Assembly: GCA_017560825.1 (NCBI GenBank) | Contig: JAFZED010000049.1 | Coordinates: forward strand, 1-62,245 | Length of the DNA: 62,245 nucleotides | Reading direction: 5' to 3' | Source: Bacteroidales bacterium | GTDB lineage: Bacteria > Bacteroidota > Bacteroidia > Bacteroidales > UBA932 | Shown here: positions 27,701 to 36,000 of the stretch, piece by piece | Layout: every line of letters starts with the position of its first letter | Numbering within the stretch: the first letter of the stretch is position 1 | The notes under the pieces: generated by a model | Told to the model about the DNA's origin: nothing | The model's input: the letters and a program-made list of their open reading frames with translations, nothing else | The model's database searches: none | Position numbers and translations under genes: made by a program

Positions 27701-30700
27701 ACCTCTGCCACAATTTCGAGCAAAGTTACTGGTCACGGAGGTGACACTGTCTCTGAAGTTGGTTTTTATTATAGCACAGAAGAGGCTGTAGATCCAGAGA
27801 AGTCTGTCAAGGTTAACCGTGTTTACTCAAGCGACTCGTTCTCTATTTCGATCAGCGGACTTGCAATCAACACCAAGTACTATGTGAAAGCCTATGCAGT
27901 AAACTCTGCAGGCACTGTGTACAGTGACGTTGCAAGCTTTACAACTCTTGCATCTACTCCTGTTGTCAATACAGTGGGCTCATCAGAGATATCTTCTACA
28001 GGTGCAGTACTTTCCGGAACAGTCGTAACCGACAATGGCGCTGCAATCACTGAGCGCGGTTTCGTATGGCTTAAGGGAACAGATGCTCCGACAACATCAT
28101 CCAACAAGGTGAAGGTTGAAGGCGCTACCGGTGACTTCACTGCAACAATCAGCGGACTCGATCCGAACCGGAAGTATTCATTCCGAGCATATGCAATCAA
28201 CTCTAAAGGTACTGCATATGGTGACATAATGATCTTCAATACAGTCGCAGGCCTTCCTGCACTTTCTGCAATGAAGGTAAGCAGCATCACTACAACCTCT
28301 GCGACATTCACCTGTACCGTGACAAATCACGGTGGCGAGACTGTGTCTGAGGTGGGATTCTACTACAGCAAGGAGGAATCAGTTGATGTTGAGACAGCCC
28401 AGAAGATAAGTGAAGTCTATAGCTCAGATACATTTACTCTCAAGGCAGAAGACCTTGAAATCGGTCAAAACTACTATGTGAAGGCGTACGTAAAGAACTC
28501 TGTAGGAGAGGCTTACAGCGCGGTCATTGCCTTCAAGACCACAAGCACAGCACCGTCTGTCAGCACGATTGGCTACACAAAACTTTCCGCTACAAGCGCG
28601 GAGCTTTCTGGACAGGTTATGGATGATAATGGAGAAAACATCACAGAACGTGGTTTTGTGTGGGTGAAGGGAACAAGTACTCCGACAACATCGTCTTCAA
28701 AACAGTCTGTAGAAGGAACAGTCGGAGACTACACTGCAACAATCACCGATCTCGAGCCTAACCAGATCTACTCATTCCGTGCCTACGCAATTAACTCCAA
28801 AGGAACAGCCTACGGTGACGTGATGCAGCTTCAGATTGCCGTTACTCTCCCGACAGTAACGACAAACGAGGTAATAGGCATCACCAACACCACAGCAACC
28901 TCTGGTGGCGTCATCATCTCAGACGGCGGTGGAGAAATCCTTGCCAAGGGTGTGGTTTGGAGTATGAGGCAAAATCCTACTCTGGAATCCTCAAATATGA
29001 CCAATGAAGGCGAAGGAACAGATGCCTTTACAAGCCAATTGTCAGGTCTTACTCCGGGCATACCTTACTACGTCAGAGCCTATGCAACCAATGTGATGGG
29101 TACAACCTACGGTGAGGAAAAACAATTTACCACAACCGGTGAAATTCAAGGAACTCCTCTCGAAGCCTCGAATAGCTTCATCATCTCCAACGCAGGCACC
29201 TACACCTTCCAGACAGTCAAAGGAAACAGCTCAGAATCAGTCGGCTCAGTAGCCTCAGCCGAAGTCCTCTGGGAGTCCTTTGGCACAGACGAGCAGCCAG
29301 AAGTAGGTTCACTCGTTCCGTTTGCCGTCTACAAAAACGGAAAAATAACTTTTGGAACCCCAGATCAGCATCGCGAAGGAAATGCAGTGATTGCTGCAAA
29401 GGACGCATCTGGTACTATCCTTTGGTCTTGGCACATCTGGCTGACAGATGAGCCTCAGGAGCAGGTCTATTATAACAATGCGGGCACAATGATGGACCGT
29501 AACCTTGGTGCTACATCTGCTACTCCTGGCGATGTGGGTGCATTGGGACTTTTGTATCAGTGGGGTAGGAAGGATCCTTTATTGGGTTCCTCTTCGATAA
29601 GAGAAAACATAGAGGCAAAATCAACCATCACTTGGCCGTCTGTCGTATCGTCAAATTCCTCGAATGGTACAATCTCTTATGCCACCGAGCATCCTACTAC
29701 CTTTATAACAGGTAATGGTAGTAATTATGATTGGTATTACCCGGGTTCATCATCAACCGACAACACCCGTTGGCAGTCATCTAAGACGATTTACGATCCT
29801 TGTCCTGCAGGTTGGCGTGTTCCCGATGGCGGAAGTGATGGTGTTTGGTCGAAAGCACTTGGTTCATCTTATTCCGTGGCATACGACAGCACCAATGAGG
29901 GTATGAACTTCTCCGGCAATTTCGGCGATGCTTCCACCATCTGGTATCCTGCTTCGGGTAATCGCAGCATCGGCGATGGGGCGCTGTACAGTGTCGGCGG
30001 CACTGGCACCTATTGGTCAGTTACTCCTAACGATTACTACGCTTACCGCCTGTACTTCAGCTACAATGGCAGCGTCTTTCCGTCCGACTACAGCTATCGA
30101 GCGTACGGGTGTGGCGTCCGTTGTCAGAAGGAAGGTACAGGCGGAGGCCCTATGTATGACAATAACTTTTCGACTTCTGGCGCAAGGAGTCTTTCAAGTG
30201 CCGGTACAGCCAATAGTTATATTGTCTCTGGAGCAGGAGTTTACAGTATCTCACCAGTAAAAGGAAACAGTTTGGAGTCTGTAGGTTCTGTTGCATCAGC
30301 AGAAGTCCTTTGGGAGACTTTCGGAACAGACGAGAAAATCTATAAAGGCTCCCTTGTGTCAGGAGCAAAATATGAGAACGGCAAGATCTATTTCAAAACA
30401 GCTGACTCCTATCGTGAAGGTAACGCCGTCGTCGCCGCAAAAGACGCGTCAGGCACCATTCTTTGGTCTTGGCACATCTGGTTGACCGATGAGCCAGAGG
30501 GTCAGGTTTATTACAACAATGCCGGCACTATGATGGACCGCAACCTCGGTGCGACATCTGCTACTCCTGGCGATGTGGGTGCTTTGGGACTTTTGTACCA
30601 GTGGGGTCGTAAGGATCCTTTCTTGGGTTCCTCTTCGATAAGCGAAGAAATAGACGCAAAATCGACCCTCACCTGGCCATCTGCGGTTTCGTCAAACTCT

Positions 30701-31189
30701 ACAAATGGCACAATAGATTATGCGGTTGAGCATCCTACTACCTTTATAACAGGTAATGGTAGTAATTATGATTGGTATTACACGGGTTCATCATCAACCG
30801 ACAATACCCGTTGGCAGTCATCTAAGACGATCTACGATCCTTGTCCTGCAGGTTGGCGTGTTCCCGATGGCGGAAGTGATGGTGTCTGGTCAACTGCGCT
30901 CGGTTCTTCGTCATATTTTAAAGATGACACATTATACGACAGCAGCAACGCGGGAATAAACTTCTCCGGCAATTTCGGCGATGCTTCCACCATCTGGTAT
31001 CCTGCTTCGGGTCATCGCTACTACGTCGGTGGGGCGCTGCTCGGTGTCGGCAGCTATGGCAACTATTGGTCAGTTACTCCTAGCAATTACGACGCTTACA
31101 GCCTGCACTTCGACTACTATGGCAGCGTCTATCCATCCAGCAGCAGCTATCGAGCGAGCGGGTTAGGCGTCCGTTGCGTCCAAGAGTGA
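24788..31189 (+). CDS. Giant surface lipoprotein: FN3-like stalk with two FISUMP modules bearing DGR-type variable regions
   Basis: A 2133-aa lipoprotein. The lipobox AIVSC is followed by LQEE, an acidic +2 to +5 signal like the Bacteroidota surface-export signal. Two N-terminal beta domains (to ~residue 232) lead into about twelve ~95-residue fibronectin-III-like repeats. These alternate between an ERGFVW type and an EVGFYYS type, and all carry the KYSFRAYA or KYYVKAYA edge strand. From ~residue 1457, two FISUMP modules follow (GTMMDRNLGAT, GLLYQWGRKDP, YDPCPAGWRVPDGG, YWSVTP, VRC). Each ends in a hypervariable segment (residues 1719-1779 and 2070-2130). The likely role is a long adhesin or ligand-binding receptor with a diversified tip. 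No promoter box is evident in the 41 nt upstream. Confidence 0.9.
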   Translation: MRANSIKLSFVYILSLLAIVSCLQEERSPEDILVPSPAQVETSDASLMLASKVPTGSERLVQECGFYYSKDKSMADTRKVAGMLAANNFTAELPDRTYGTTYYICAYVTNGHGSEIRSDLRTFQLDELEEYVEFGQVNMVSFDPSSKQLMITIDTDIWAGVSVSEAGVCYGAEPTSLSIEGDHKEGVYRSETRAEAGVIEILLNNFSEATQYYLRPYVKDGDYLSYGEVVPFYIPAVAKVSTFEAEGVTASGATLSGEVTDECGSAVTERGFAWIEGDAVPTIEDSHMAVGSGLGAMTATVEGLDPNKKYTFRAYATNASGTAYGEAKVFTTLVALPSLAASTISNITSTSATFNGVLANDGGESVSEVGFYYSTEKEVNPETAQKVSLEYSTYQKSAKELSANTLYSAIQSAQAAASDEGEFFSIDVYSLGIKTKYYVKSYAVNSAGVAYGSVVNFETSGEIATIKTVGSSEVTTSSAVLSANITTDNGEKITERGFVWMEGAGNPTTESNKLKVSGEVGEYTATLEGLDPNKKYSFRAYAINAEGTAYGDVMSFTTKVDLPALSNVVIPSLSSTTATLTSKVTYHGGETITEVGFYYSTESDVDPETSQKVSRIYSEDTFSIEVANLGINTKYYVKAYAINSAGTAYSEINSFKTESSVPSVQTIGVADITPESALLSGSILSDNGASITERGFVWIQGDGTPTVDSHKLTATGTTGEFTSSLTGLEPNKKYSFRAYATNSKGTAYGEIMTFSTVAGLPALSSVDVSAITSTSATFSSTVTDHGGETVSEVGFYYSTDETVDPATSVKVTQKYAKDVFTSQIADLAIFTKYYVKAYATNSAGTAYSVIYSFTTLASTPIVNTIGSSEVTSTTAVLSGTVVADNGAEVTERGFVWMLGEGVPTIDSYKITTSGKIGDYTATVKDLAPNQKYSFRAYAVNSVGTSYGEIMSFTTSISKASLASVTISNIEETSATISSKVTGHGGDTVSEVGFYYSTEEAVDPEKSVKVNRVYSSDSFSISISGLAINTKYYVKAYAVNSAGTVYSDVASFTTLASTPVVNTVGSSEISSTGAVLSGTVVTDNGAAITERGFVWLKGTDAPTTSSNKVKVEGATGDFTATISGLDPNRKYSFRAYAINSKGTAYGDIMIFNTVAGLPALSAMKVSSITTTSATFTCTVTNHGGETVSEVGFYYSKEESVDVETAQKISEVYSSDTFTLKAEDLEIGQNYYVKAYVKNSVGEAYSAVIAFKTTSTAPSVSTIGYTKLSATSAELSGQVMDDNGENITERGFVWVKGTSTPTTSSSKQSVEGTVGDYTATITDLEPNQIYSFRAYAINSKGTAYGDVMQLQIAVTLPTVTTNEVIGITNTTATSGGVIISDGGGEILAKGVVWSMRQNPTLESSNMTNEGEGTDAFTSQLSGLTPGIPYYVRAYATNVMGTTYGEEKQFTTTGEIQGTPLEASNSFIISNAGTYTFQTVKGNSSESVGSVASAEVLWESFGTDEQPEVGSLVPFAVYKNGKITFGTPDQHREGNAVIAAKDASGTILWSWHIWLTDEPQEQVYYNNAGTMMDRNLGATSATPGDVGALGLLYQWGRKDPLLGSSSIRENIEAKSTITWPSVVSSNSSNGTISYATEHPTTFITGNGSNYDWYYPGSSSTDNTRWQSSKTIYDPCPAGWRVPDGGSDGVWSKALGSSYSVAYDSTNEGMNFSGNFGDASTIWYPASGNRSIGDGALYSVGGTGTYWSVTPNDYYAYRLYFSYNGSVFPSDYSYRAYGCGVRCQKEGTGGGPMYDNNFSTSGARSLSSAGTANSYIVSGAGVYSISPVKGNSLESVGSVASAEVLWETFGTDEKIYKGSLVSGAKYENGKIYFKTADSYREGNAVVAAKDASGTILWSWHIWLTDEPEGQVYYNNAGTMMDRNLGATSATPGDVGALGLLYQWGRKDPFLGSSSISEEIDAKSTLTWPSAVSSNSTNGTIDYAVEHPTTFITGNGSNYDWYYTGSSSTDNTRWQSSKTIYDPCPAGWRVPDGGSDGVWSTALGSSSYFKDDTLYDSSNAGINFSGNFGDASTIWYPASGHRYYVGGALLGVGSYGNYWSVTPSNYDAYSLHFDYYGSVYPSSSSYRASGLGVRCVQE
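25489..29140 (+). repeat. Twelve alternating FN3-like repeats encoded in the first giant lipoprotein
   Basis: Units of roughly 280-330 nt alternate between type A (TERGFVW, PNKKYSFRAYA) and type B (SEVGFYYST, INTKYYVKAYA), so the natural period is an A-B pair near 190 residues. One B unit (about 25800-26160) has an extra insertion (YSTYQKSAKELSANTLYSAI). The units at about 27350-27900 are more AT-rich in silent positions than their neighbours. The paralogous gene at 33091 has only six such units before its FISUMP modules. Confidence 0.8.
29942..30124 (+). other. Variable region 1 (VR1), internal FISUMP module of the first giant lipoprotein
   Basis: A 61-codon segment from WYPASG to GVRC. Aligned by hand to VR2 (30995-31177), 24 codons differ, 22 of them change the residue, and 21 of those 22 keep base 3 as C or T. 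Framework codons (TAT TGG TCA GTT ACT CCT, GGC, GTC, CTG, TTC) are identical. The variable codons are reachable from AAC/AAT by changing only A. This is the pattern of DGR variable repeats. Confidence 0.8.
30995..31177 (+). other. Variable region 2 (VR2), C-terminal FISUMP module of the first giant lipoprotein
   Basis: Same length (183 nt) and framework as VR1, ending GTC CGT TGC, 4 codons (VQE and stop) before the gene ends. Variable codons include CAT, TAC, TAC, GTC, CTC, GGT, AGC, TAT, AAC and GAC, all ending in C or T except one TTA. A perfect 14-bp inverted repeat starts 23 nt after it, which would suit a DGR target with a downstream cruciform. Confidence 0.8.
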
Positions 31190-31200
31190 TTCGGACAGCG

Positions 31201-31235
31201 GTTCATATGAGCCCTGCTCGCGGGCTCATATGAAC
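31201..31235. repeat. Perfect 14-bp inverted repeat after VR2
   Basis: GTTCATATGAGCCC and GGGCTCATATGAAC flank a 7-nt loop (TGCTCGC), 12 nt after the stop codon. It could be a terminator stem (a weak T-rich stretch TTGCGTTTT follows). It could also be a hairpin/cruciform of the kind that lies beside DGR target sites in the Bordetella phage system. Confidence 0.75.
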
Positions 31236-31255
31236 TTGCGTTTTGATGTCTTATT

Positions 31256-31292
31256 CTCGCGCCTGGCGCGAGACGGCAGGCGCGAAGCGCCT
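31256..31292. repeat. Two adjacent GC-rich hairpins
   Basis: CTCGCGCC-T-GGCGCGAG at 31256-31272, then AGGCGC-GAA-GCGCCT at 31278-31292. They follow the 14-bp inverted repeat in the 3' flank of the first giant gene. Confidence 0.6.
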
Positions 31293-31338
31293 CAAAATTC
31301 GTGTGTTACCTAAATTACTGCACAGTAGTGTTTTACGC

Positions 31339-31373
31339 AAAATCACCTGCGGCAGATGGCGCAGGTGATTTTT
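31339..31373. terminator. Bidirectional terminator, AATCACCTGCG family
   Basis: AAAATCACCTGCG and CGCAGGTGATTTT enclose an 8-nt loop, with A-run and T-run flanks. It lies between the convergent first giant gene and the Rpn remnant. The same stem core with another 8-nt loop recurs at 50002-50037, also between convergent genes. Confidence 0.85.
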
Positions 31374-31400
31374 GCAATGTGCTGAATGTTATTAGTTTAG

Positions 31401-31814
31401 CTACTTCAAGGCATTGACTTCTTCTGGCGTCAAGCCGGTAAGCTCGCAGATAAGTTCTATGGGTAGTCCTTTTGCAAGCATTGCTGCCGCAATCTCTGTA
31501 CTACGTTTTGCGGTGCCAATCTCAATGCCTCTCTCCTCACCGATTGCAATACCTCGTGCTTCACCGACTTTTTCAGCATAGTCGATGGTATTCGCGTAGT
31601 CGCTTTCTGCATATAGACTTCTCATATAGTTCCTGATTTCATTTGCCGTAAAATTATTCAATTCCGACAAATCATACAAGACCCGGAAGAATTCTTCGTC
31701 GCGTTTGAACATAAATTTCGCCATCACATTACCAAACATTGCCTTACCGTGGCTCTTCTGAAGACTGCTCAGCAGCCTCTCTCTTTCTTCGTTTTTCTCC
31801 TTGAACTTTTCCAT
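31401..31814 (-). pseudogene. C-terminal remnant of an Rpn/PD-(D/E)XK transposase-like nuclease
   Basis: 137 residues that match only the tail of Rpn-type recombination-promoting nucleases: helical LSELNNFTANEIRNYMRSL, the AEKVGEARGIAIGEERGIEIG glycine/glutamate repeat (given here as IGEERGIEIG), and the closing LAKGLPIELICELTGLTPEEVNAL. The N-terminal ~170-residue PD-(D/E)XK catalytic domain is absent. The frame has a TAA eight codons before the ATG, so the gene is truncated and not merely mis-started. Together with the broken hip genes it marks this islet as decaying accessory DNA. Confidence 0.75.
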
Positions 31815-31898
31815 ATGACCGGTATTAATAAATTACATACGTCCGTTGTCAAAAAGAATAAAAATCAAAGTCCAGGTGTCGAGGAGCAGCTACGGCTA

Positions 31899-31923
31899 TT
31901 ATTTGTTCCTAAATAACAAATAA
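31899..31923. repeat. Inverted repeat upstream of the hipB-like gene
   Basis: TTATTTGTT and AACAAATAA form perfect 9-bp arms around CCTAAAT. The left-arm sequence TTATTTGTTC recurs as a direct repeat inside the start of the next gene (32000-32009). Confidence 0.5.
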
Positions 31924-31928
31924 CCTAT

Positions 31929-31946
31929 CATAAATGTAAATTTATG
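31929..31946. promoter_or_regulatory. Operator-like palindrome before the hipB-like gene
   Basis: CATAAAT-GTAA-ATTTATG, 7-bp arms. It lies 32 nt upstream of the -7 box, a suitable place for autorepression by the HTH protein that follows. Confidence 0.4.
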
Positions 31947-31977
31947 TAAATTTTTATGTGATTAATCATCAAATTTG

Positions 31978-31985
31978 TATATTTG
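31978..31985 (+). promoter_or_regulatory. -7 box for the hipB-like gene
   Basis: TATATTTG, a perfect TAnnTTTG, ends 7 nt before ATG 31993. The transcript should be nearly leaderless. Confidence 0.6.
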
Positions 31986-31992
31986 CATCATT

Positions 31993-32328
31993 ATGAATGG
32001 TTATTTGTTCAGGGACCTCTATGCGAAGTCCAATAATGATATTGTTGCGGAATTGGGGAAGCGTTTTCGTGACTATAGGATAGCGTTGCGACTGACGCAG
32101 AAGGAAGTTGCGGATCAGACAGGCGTGTCAGTTATGACAATCGTGCGCTTTGAAAGAGGTGAGGGGTCTGCAATCAGGTTGGACAATTTTGTAGCATTGA
32201 TGCGTGCTATCCAGAAATTGGATGGCATAGCAGATGCAATCCCCAATATGCCTGCAAGTCTCTATGATGGGCCACGTGAGGATTCTAAAGTTAAATACAG
32301 AGTAAAAAAGCGCAAAGATGAAAAGTAA
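31993..32328 (+). CDS. XRE-family HTH regulator, HipB-like antitoxin
   Basis: A 111-aa protein whose Cro/C1-type helix-turn-helix runs from about residue 20 to 75 (LRLTQKEVADQTGVSVMTIV then RFERGEGSAIRLDNFVALMR). A basic tail (KYRVKKRKDEK) follows. ATG 31993 is favoured because the -7 box overlaps the alternative TTG start at 31975. The order HTH gene then HipA-like kinase is that of hip toxin-antitoxin modules. The HipN-type small gene that Bacteroidota usually place between them is missing. It may remain active as an autorepressor even though its toxin is broken. Confidence 0.78.
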   Translation: MNGYLFRDLYAKSNNDIVAELGKRFRDYRIALRLTQKEVADQTGVSVMTIVRFERGEGSAIRLDNFVALMRAIQKLDGIADAIPNMPASLYDGPREDSKVKYRVKKRKDEK

Positions 32329-32348
32329 TATAATCTCTGTATGTCTGT

Positions 32349-33074
32349 ATGGGAAGGAAATCTGTAAGATACAGTGGCAAGGTGGCTACCGCCAAGGATT
32401 TCACCCAATATATCTTGAAGTTCAAGGATTCAGATGTTTGGCCTACCGCAGAAATAGAATATGTCTACTATCAAATGGCGGTGGATAGTGGTATTGATAT
32501 GGAAAAGTCATCGTTGTTGACAATCGCTGGAACAAAACATTTCCTTACAGAGAGATTTGATAGGAAGCACGGGTCCAAGCAGCATTCTGCAACTTTGCGC
32601 TCGCTTTGTGGAGAGGTGACTTCATATGATGAATTGTTCGGCATATGAAGGTCTCTTGGTTTGCCTTACCGTGATCTGGAGCAAGTGTTTCGACGTGCAG
32701 TCTTTAATTATCTTGCAGGTGTTTCTGATGATCACGATAAAAACTTCTCCTTCTTGATGTCAGAAAAAGGTGTTTGGAGGCTGTCGCCAGCATATGACGA
32801 GACCTTTACAGTCAATTATAAAAATAGGTTTATCGGAGATAGACACGCTATGACAATAGCAGGGAATGACAGACTTGTCTCGCGAGATCAACTATTGAAA
32901 TTTGCATCTGAAAATGACATACGAAATGCCGATGATATCATTGATGAAGTAATTTCTAAATTGATGACTTTTGAACAGAAATCTGCAGATGCAGGAATTG
33001 ATGTCGCATTCATAGAAATTATATCTGAATATATAAGTTCACAAATCAATAAAGTAAGCCGAAAGAATCGTTAA
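32349..33074 (+). pseudogene. hipA-like toxin kinase, 5'-truncated and split by an in-frame TGA
   Basis: Two segments in the same frame, 32349-32648 and 32661-33074, are separated by a TGA at 32646-32648. Joined, they give a HipA kinase core: KDFTQYILKF and EIEYVYYQMAVDSGIDM (N-lobe), FLTERFDRKHG, LGLPYRDLEQVFRRAVFNYL, the catalytic SDDHDKNFSF, and LSPAYD as the metal-binding Asp. The N-terminal subdomain and glycine-rich phosphate loop are missing. HipA phosphorylates glutamyl-tRNA synthetase and induces growth arrest in E. coli; this copy should be inactive. Sequencing error at the TGA cannot be excluded, but the missing N-terminus argues for real decay. Confidence 0.78.
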
Positions 33075-33090
33075 ATTAACTGATCTGGAA

Positions 33091-36000
33091 ATGAAAAAAC
33101 TACTCACATACACCCTTTTACTACTCGCAGTTGTCTCCTGCCTCCAGGAGGAACGCTCCCCGGAGGATATCTTGATTCCATCCCCCGCGCAGGTTGATTG
33201 CTCGGAGGCGTCGTTTTCACTTACTTCGAAGGTGCCGAATGGATCGGAGAAGTTGGTTGAGGAGTGCGGTTTCCTTGTCGGAACGACAAAAGACTTCGCG
33301 GATGCTGTGACAGTTGAGGGAACGATGACGGCCAACGCTTTCGCGGCGGAGCTTCCGATGCGAAAGTATGGGGCGACTTATTATATATGTTCGTATGTTA
33401 CCAATGGCCACGGGTCGGAGATCAGGTCGGATGTTCGCAGTTTTGCATTGGAGTCGCTGGACAAGTATGTCAAGTTCGGTGCTGTGACTGTGCGTTCGTA
33501 TGATATGGCGTCGAAGACGGCGGAGCTTTCGCTGGCTGCGGACATATGGGCAGGAGTGGAGGTGAGCGAGGCGGGCCTTTGCTATGGTGAGTCAGAGGTA
33601 CTTTCCCTCGAGGGCGATTATGCGGCCGGTTCGCTTGCGGACGACGGCGCTATATACATAACCATCAATGGTTTTATCGACGGTGATAAGTACTATCTGC
33701 GACCATATCTCAGGGATGGCGAGTACCTTACCTATGGTGATGTGGTGGAATTTTCTATTCCTGCGGTGCCTGTGGTCAAGACCGCTGATGTGGCTGAAGT
33801 CACTTCTGAAGGGGCGGTGCTTTCGGGCGAGGTTGTCAAAGGCGCTGACATCAGCGAACGTGGTTTTATGCTTGCCGAGGGCGAGAGCAGTGCTGCGGAT
33901 ATGAAGCAGAAGAAGGTCGTTGAGGGAACCATAGGTGAATATACGCTTGCTTTGGAGGGGCTTCTGCCTAATCAGAAATATACATATTGTGCTTATGCGG
34001 TGAATCCTACCGGCACTTACTATGGTCCGGTCAAGTCGTTTACTACGAAGGTTGGACTTCCTGTGGTGGCTTCTGTGGTGGCATCATCGATCACATCTAC
34101 ATCTGCAACGCTTTCAGCTACCGTAAAGAGTCACGGTGGCGAGACTGTGTCGGAGGTAGGATTTTATTACAGCACTGATGAGGCGGTGGACATCGAGACT
34201 GCGACAAAGGTTAATAAGCCTTACTCTCAGGATGCATTCTCGATCGATGTTACTGATCTGGCTGTCAATACGAAACATTATGTGAAGTCATATGCAAAGA
34301 ACTCTGCTGGTGTTGCCTACAGTGATGTGGAAAGCTTTACGACAGCTGTGTCTTCGCCTTCTGTGAAGACTGTCGGCTTCTCTGCAGTAACATCTGCAAG
34401 TGCTGTCCTTACTGGTCTTGTGGTGAGTGACAATGGTGCTGCAATCACTGAGAGAGGATTCGTGTGGGTGAAGGGCTCGGACACTCCGACTACGGATTCG
34501 AACAAACTGAAGGTTGATGGTACGACAGGTGAATATACCTACACTCTCGAAGGTCTGGAGCCGAACCAGAAGTTCTCTTTCCGTGCATATGCGATAAACT
34601 CGAAGGGTACTTCGTATGGTGAGATTATGAACTTTACCACAGTTGCCGGTCTTCCGTCTTTGTCGGCTACCAAGGTGATAAGCATTTCTGAGACTTCTGC
34701 TACGTTTACTTGTACGGTGACTGATAATGGTGGTGCAACTGTTTCCAAGGTCGGTTTCTACTACAGCACAGATGCTGAGGTTAATCTTGAATCGGCCCAG
34801 AAGGTGGAGGAAGACTACAGCTCGGATAATTTCACCATCTCTGTAGATGGGCTTGAGGTCGGAACTGATTATTATGTGAAGGCTTTTGTGGCCAATTCGG
34901 CAGGAGAGGTGCAGAATGCGATAGTTCCATTCAAGACTGTAAGCGCAGCTCCGACCGTAAGGACTATAAAATATGAAAAAGTCTCGGCGACAAGCGTCAG
35001 ACTGACCGGAGAGGTTCTGGATGACAATGGTGAGCGCATCACTGATCGAGGATTTGTTTGGGATAAGGCAGAAGATGAGGTGTTCCCATATAAAGCACAG
35101 GTGCTTGGTGAGACCGGCGAGTTTTCAACCGTCATTGAGGATCTTCAGCCTAATCAGAAATATGCCTTCCGTGCCTACGCAACCAACTCGGTGGATACAT
35201 CTTATGGTGAGATCCTTGAGTTTGAGATTGTTGTCGGTCTTCCGACCGTAAAGACTGCAGAAGTGACCGACATATCGGATAACGTAGCAGTGTGTGGCGG
35301 CTCGGTAACATCTGACGGCGGTGGCGAGATCCTGGCGAAGGGTGTGATATGGAGCAAGCAGCCAAATCCTACCGTCGATCTTGCGACAAAGACCGATGAG
35401 GGCGAAGGAACAGAGTCCTTCACAAGCCGTCTGACCGACCTGAGTGCAGGATTTACCTATTATGTTCGTGCATATGCAACCAATGCAGTAGGCACTGCAT
35501 ATGGCGAAGAAAGGCGATTCACTACCACCGGCGAGATCCAGTCGGTAGCGCTCGAACCTGCCAACAGCTTCATCATATCATCATCGGATATATATTCATT
35601 CGCCGCCGTCAAGGGCAACAGCACCGAATCGGTCGGTGAGGTCGCATCGGCCGAGGTACTTTGGGAATCATATGGTACCGAAGAGGATATAACCACAGGC
35701 TCTCTGGTCGCATTCGCATCATATGCGAACGGAAAGATAACCTTCGCTACGGCTGACACCTACCGCGAAGGTAACGCCGTCGTCGCCGCAAAAGACGCCT
35801 CAGGAAAGATTCTTTGGTCTTGGCATATATGGATGACTGACCAACCGCAGGAGCACATATATCCGAACAATGCAGGTACAATGATGGACCGCAACCTGGG
35901 TGCTACTTCTTCTGAACCTGGTTCGGTGGGGTCTTTGGGCTTGCTTTATCAGTGGGGTCGTAAGGATCCGTTCCTGGGAGCTGGTACAATGGAAGGTGCT

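Noticed and set aside
25489-29140. CRISPR or tandem DNA repeat array
   Set aside because: The repetition is at protein level with ~300-nt units and changing codons; there are no short identical repeats with spacers.
31190-31400. Template repeat of a retroelement in the 3' flank of the first giant gene
   Set aside because: The stretch contains only GC-rich hairpins and shows no similarity to the variable-region framework (no TATTGGTCAGTT or GTCCGTTG copy).
32646-32648. TGA read through as selenocysteine or other recoding in hipA
   Set aside because: No selenocysteine insertion element is evident, and the gene also lacks its N-terminal part, so a plain pseudogene is the simpler view.
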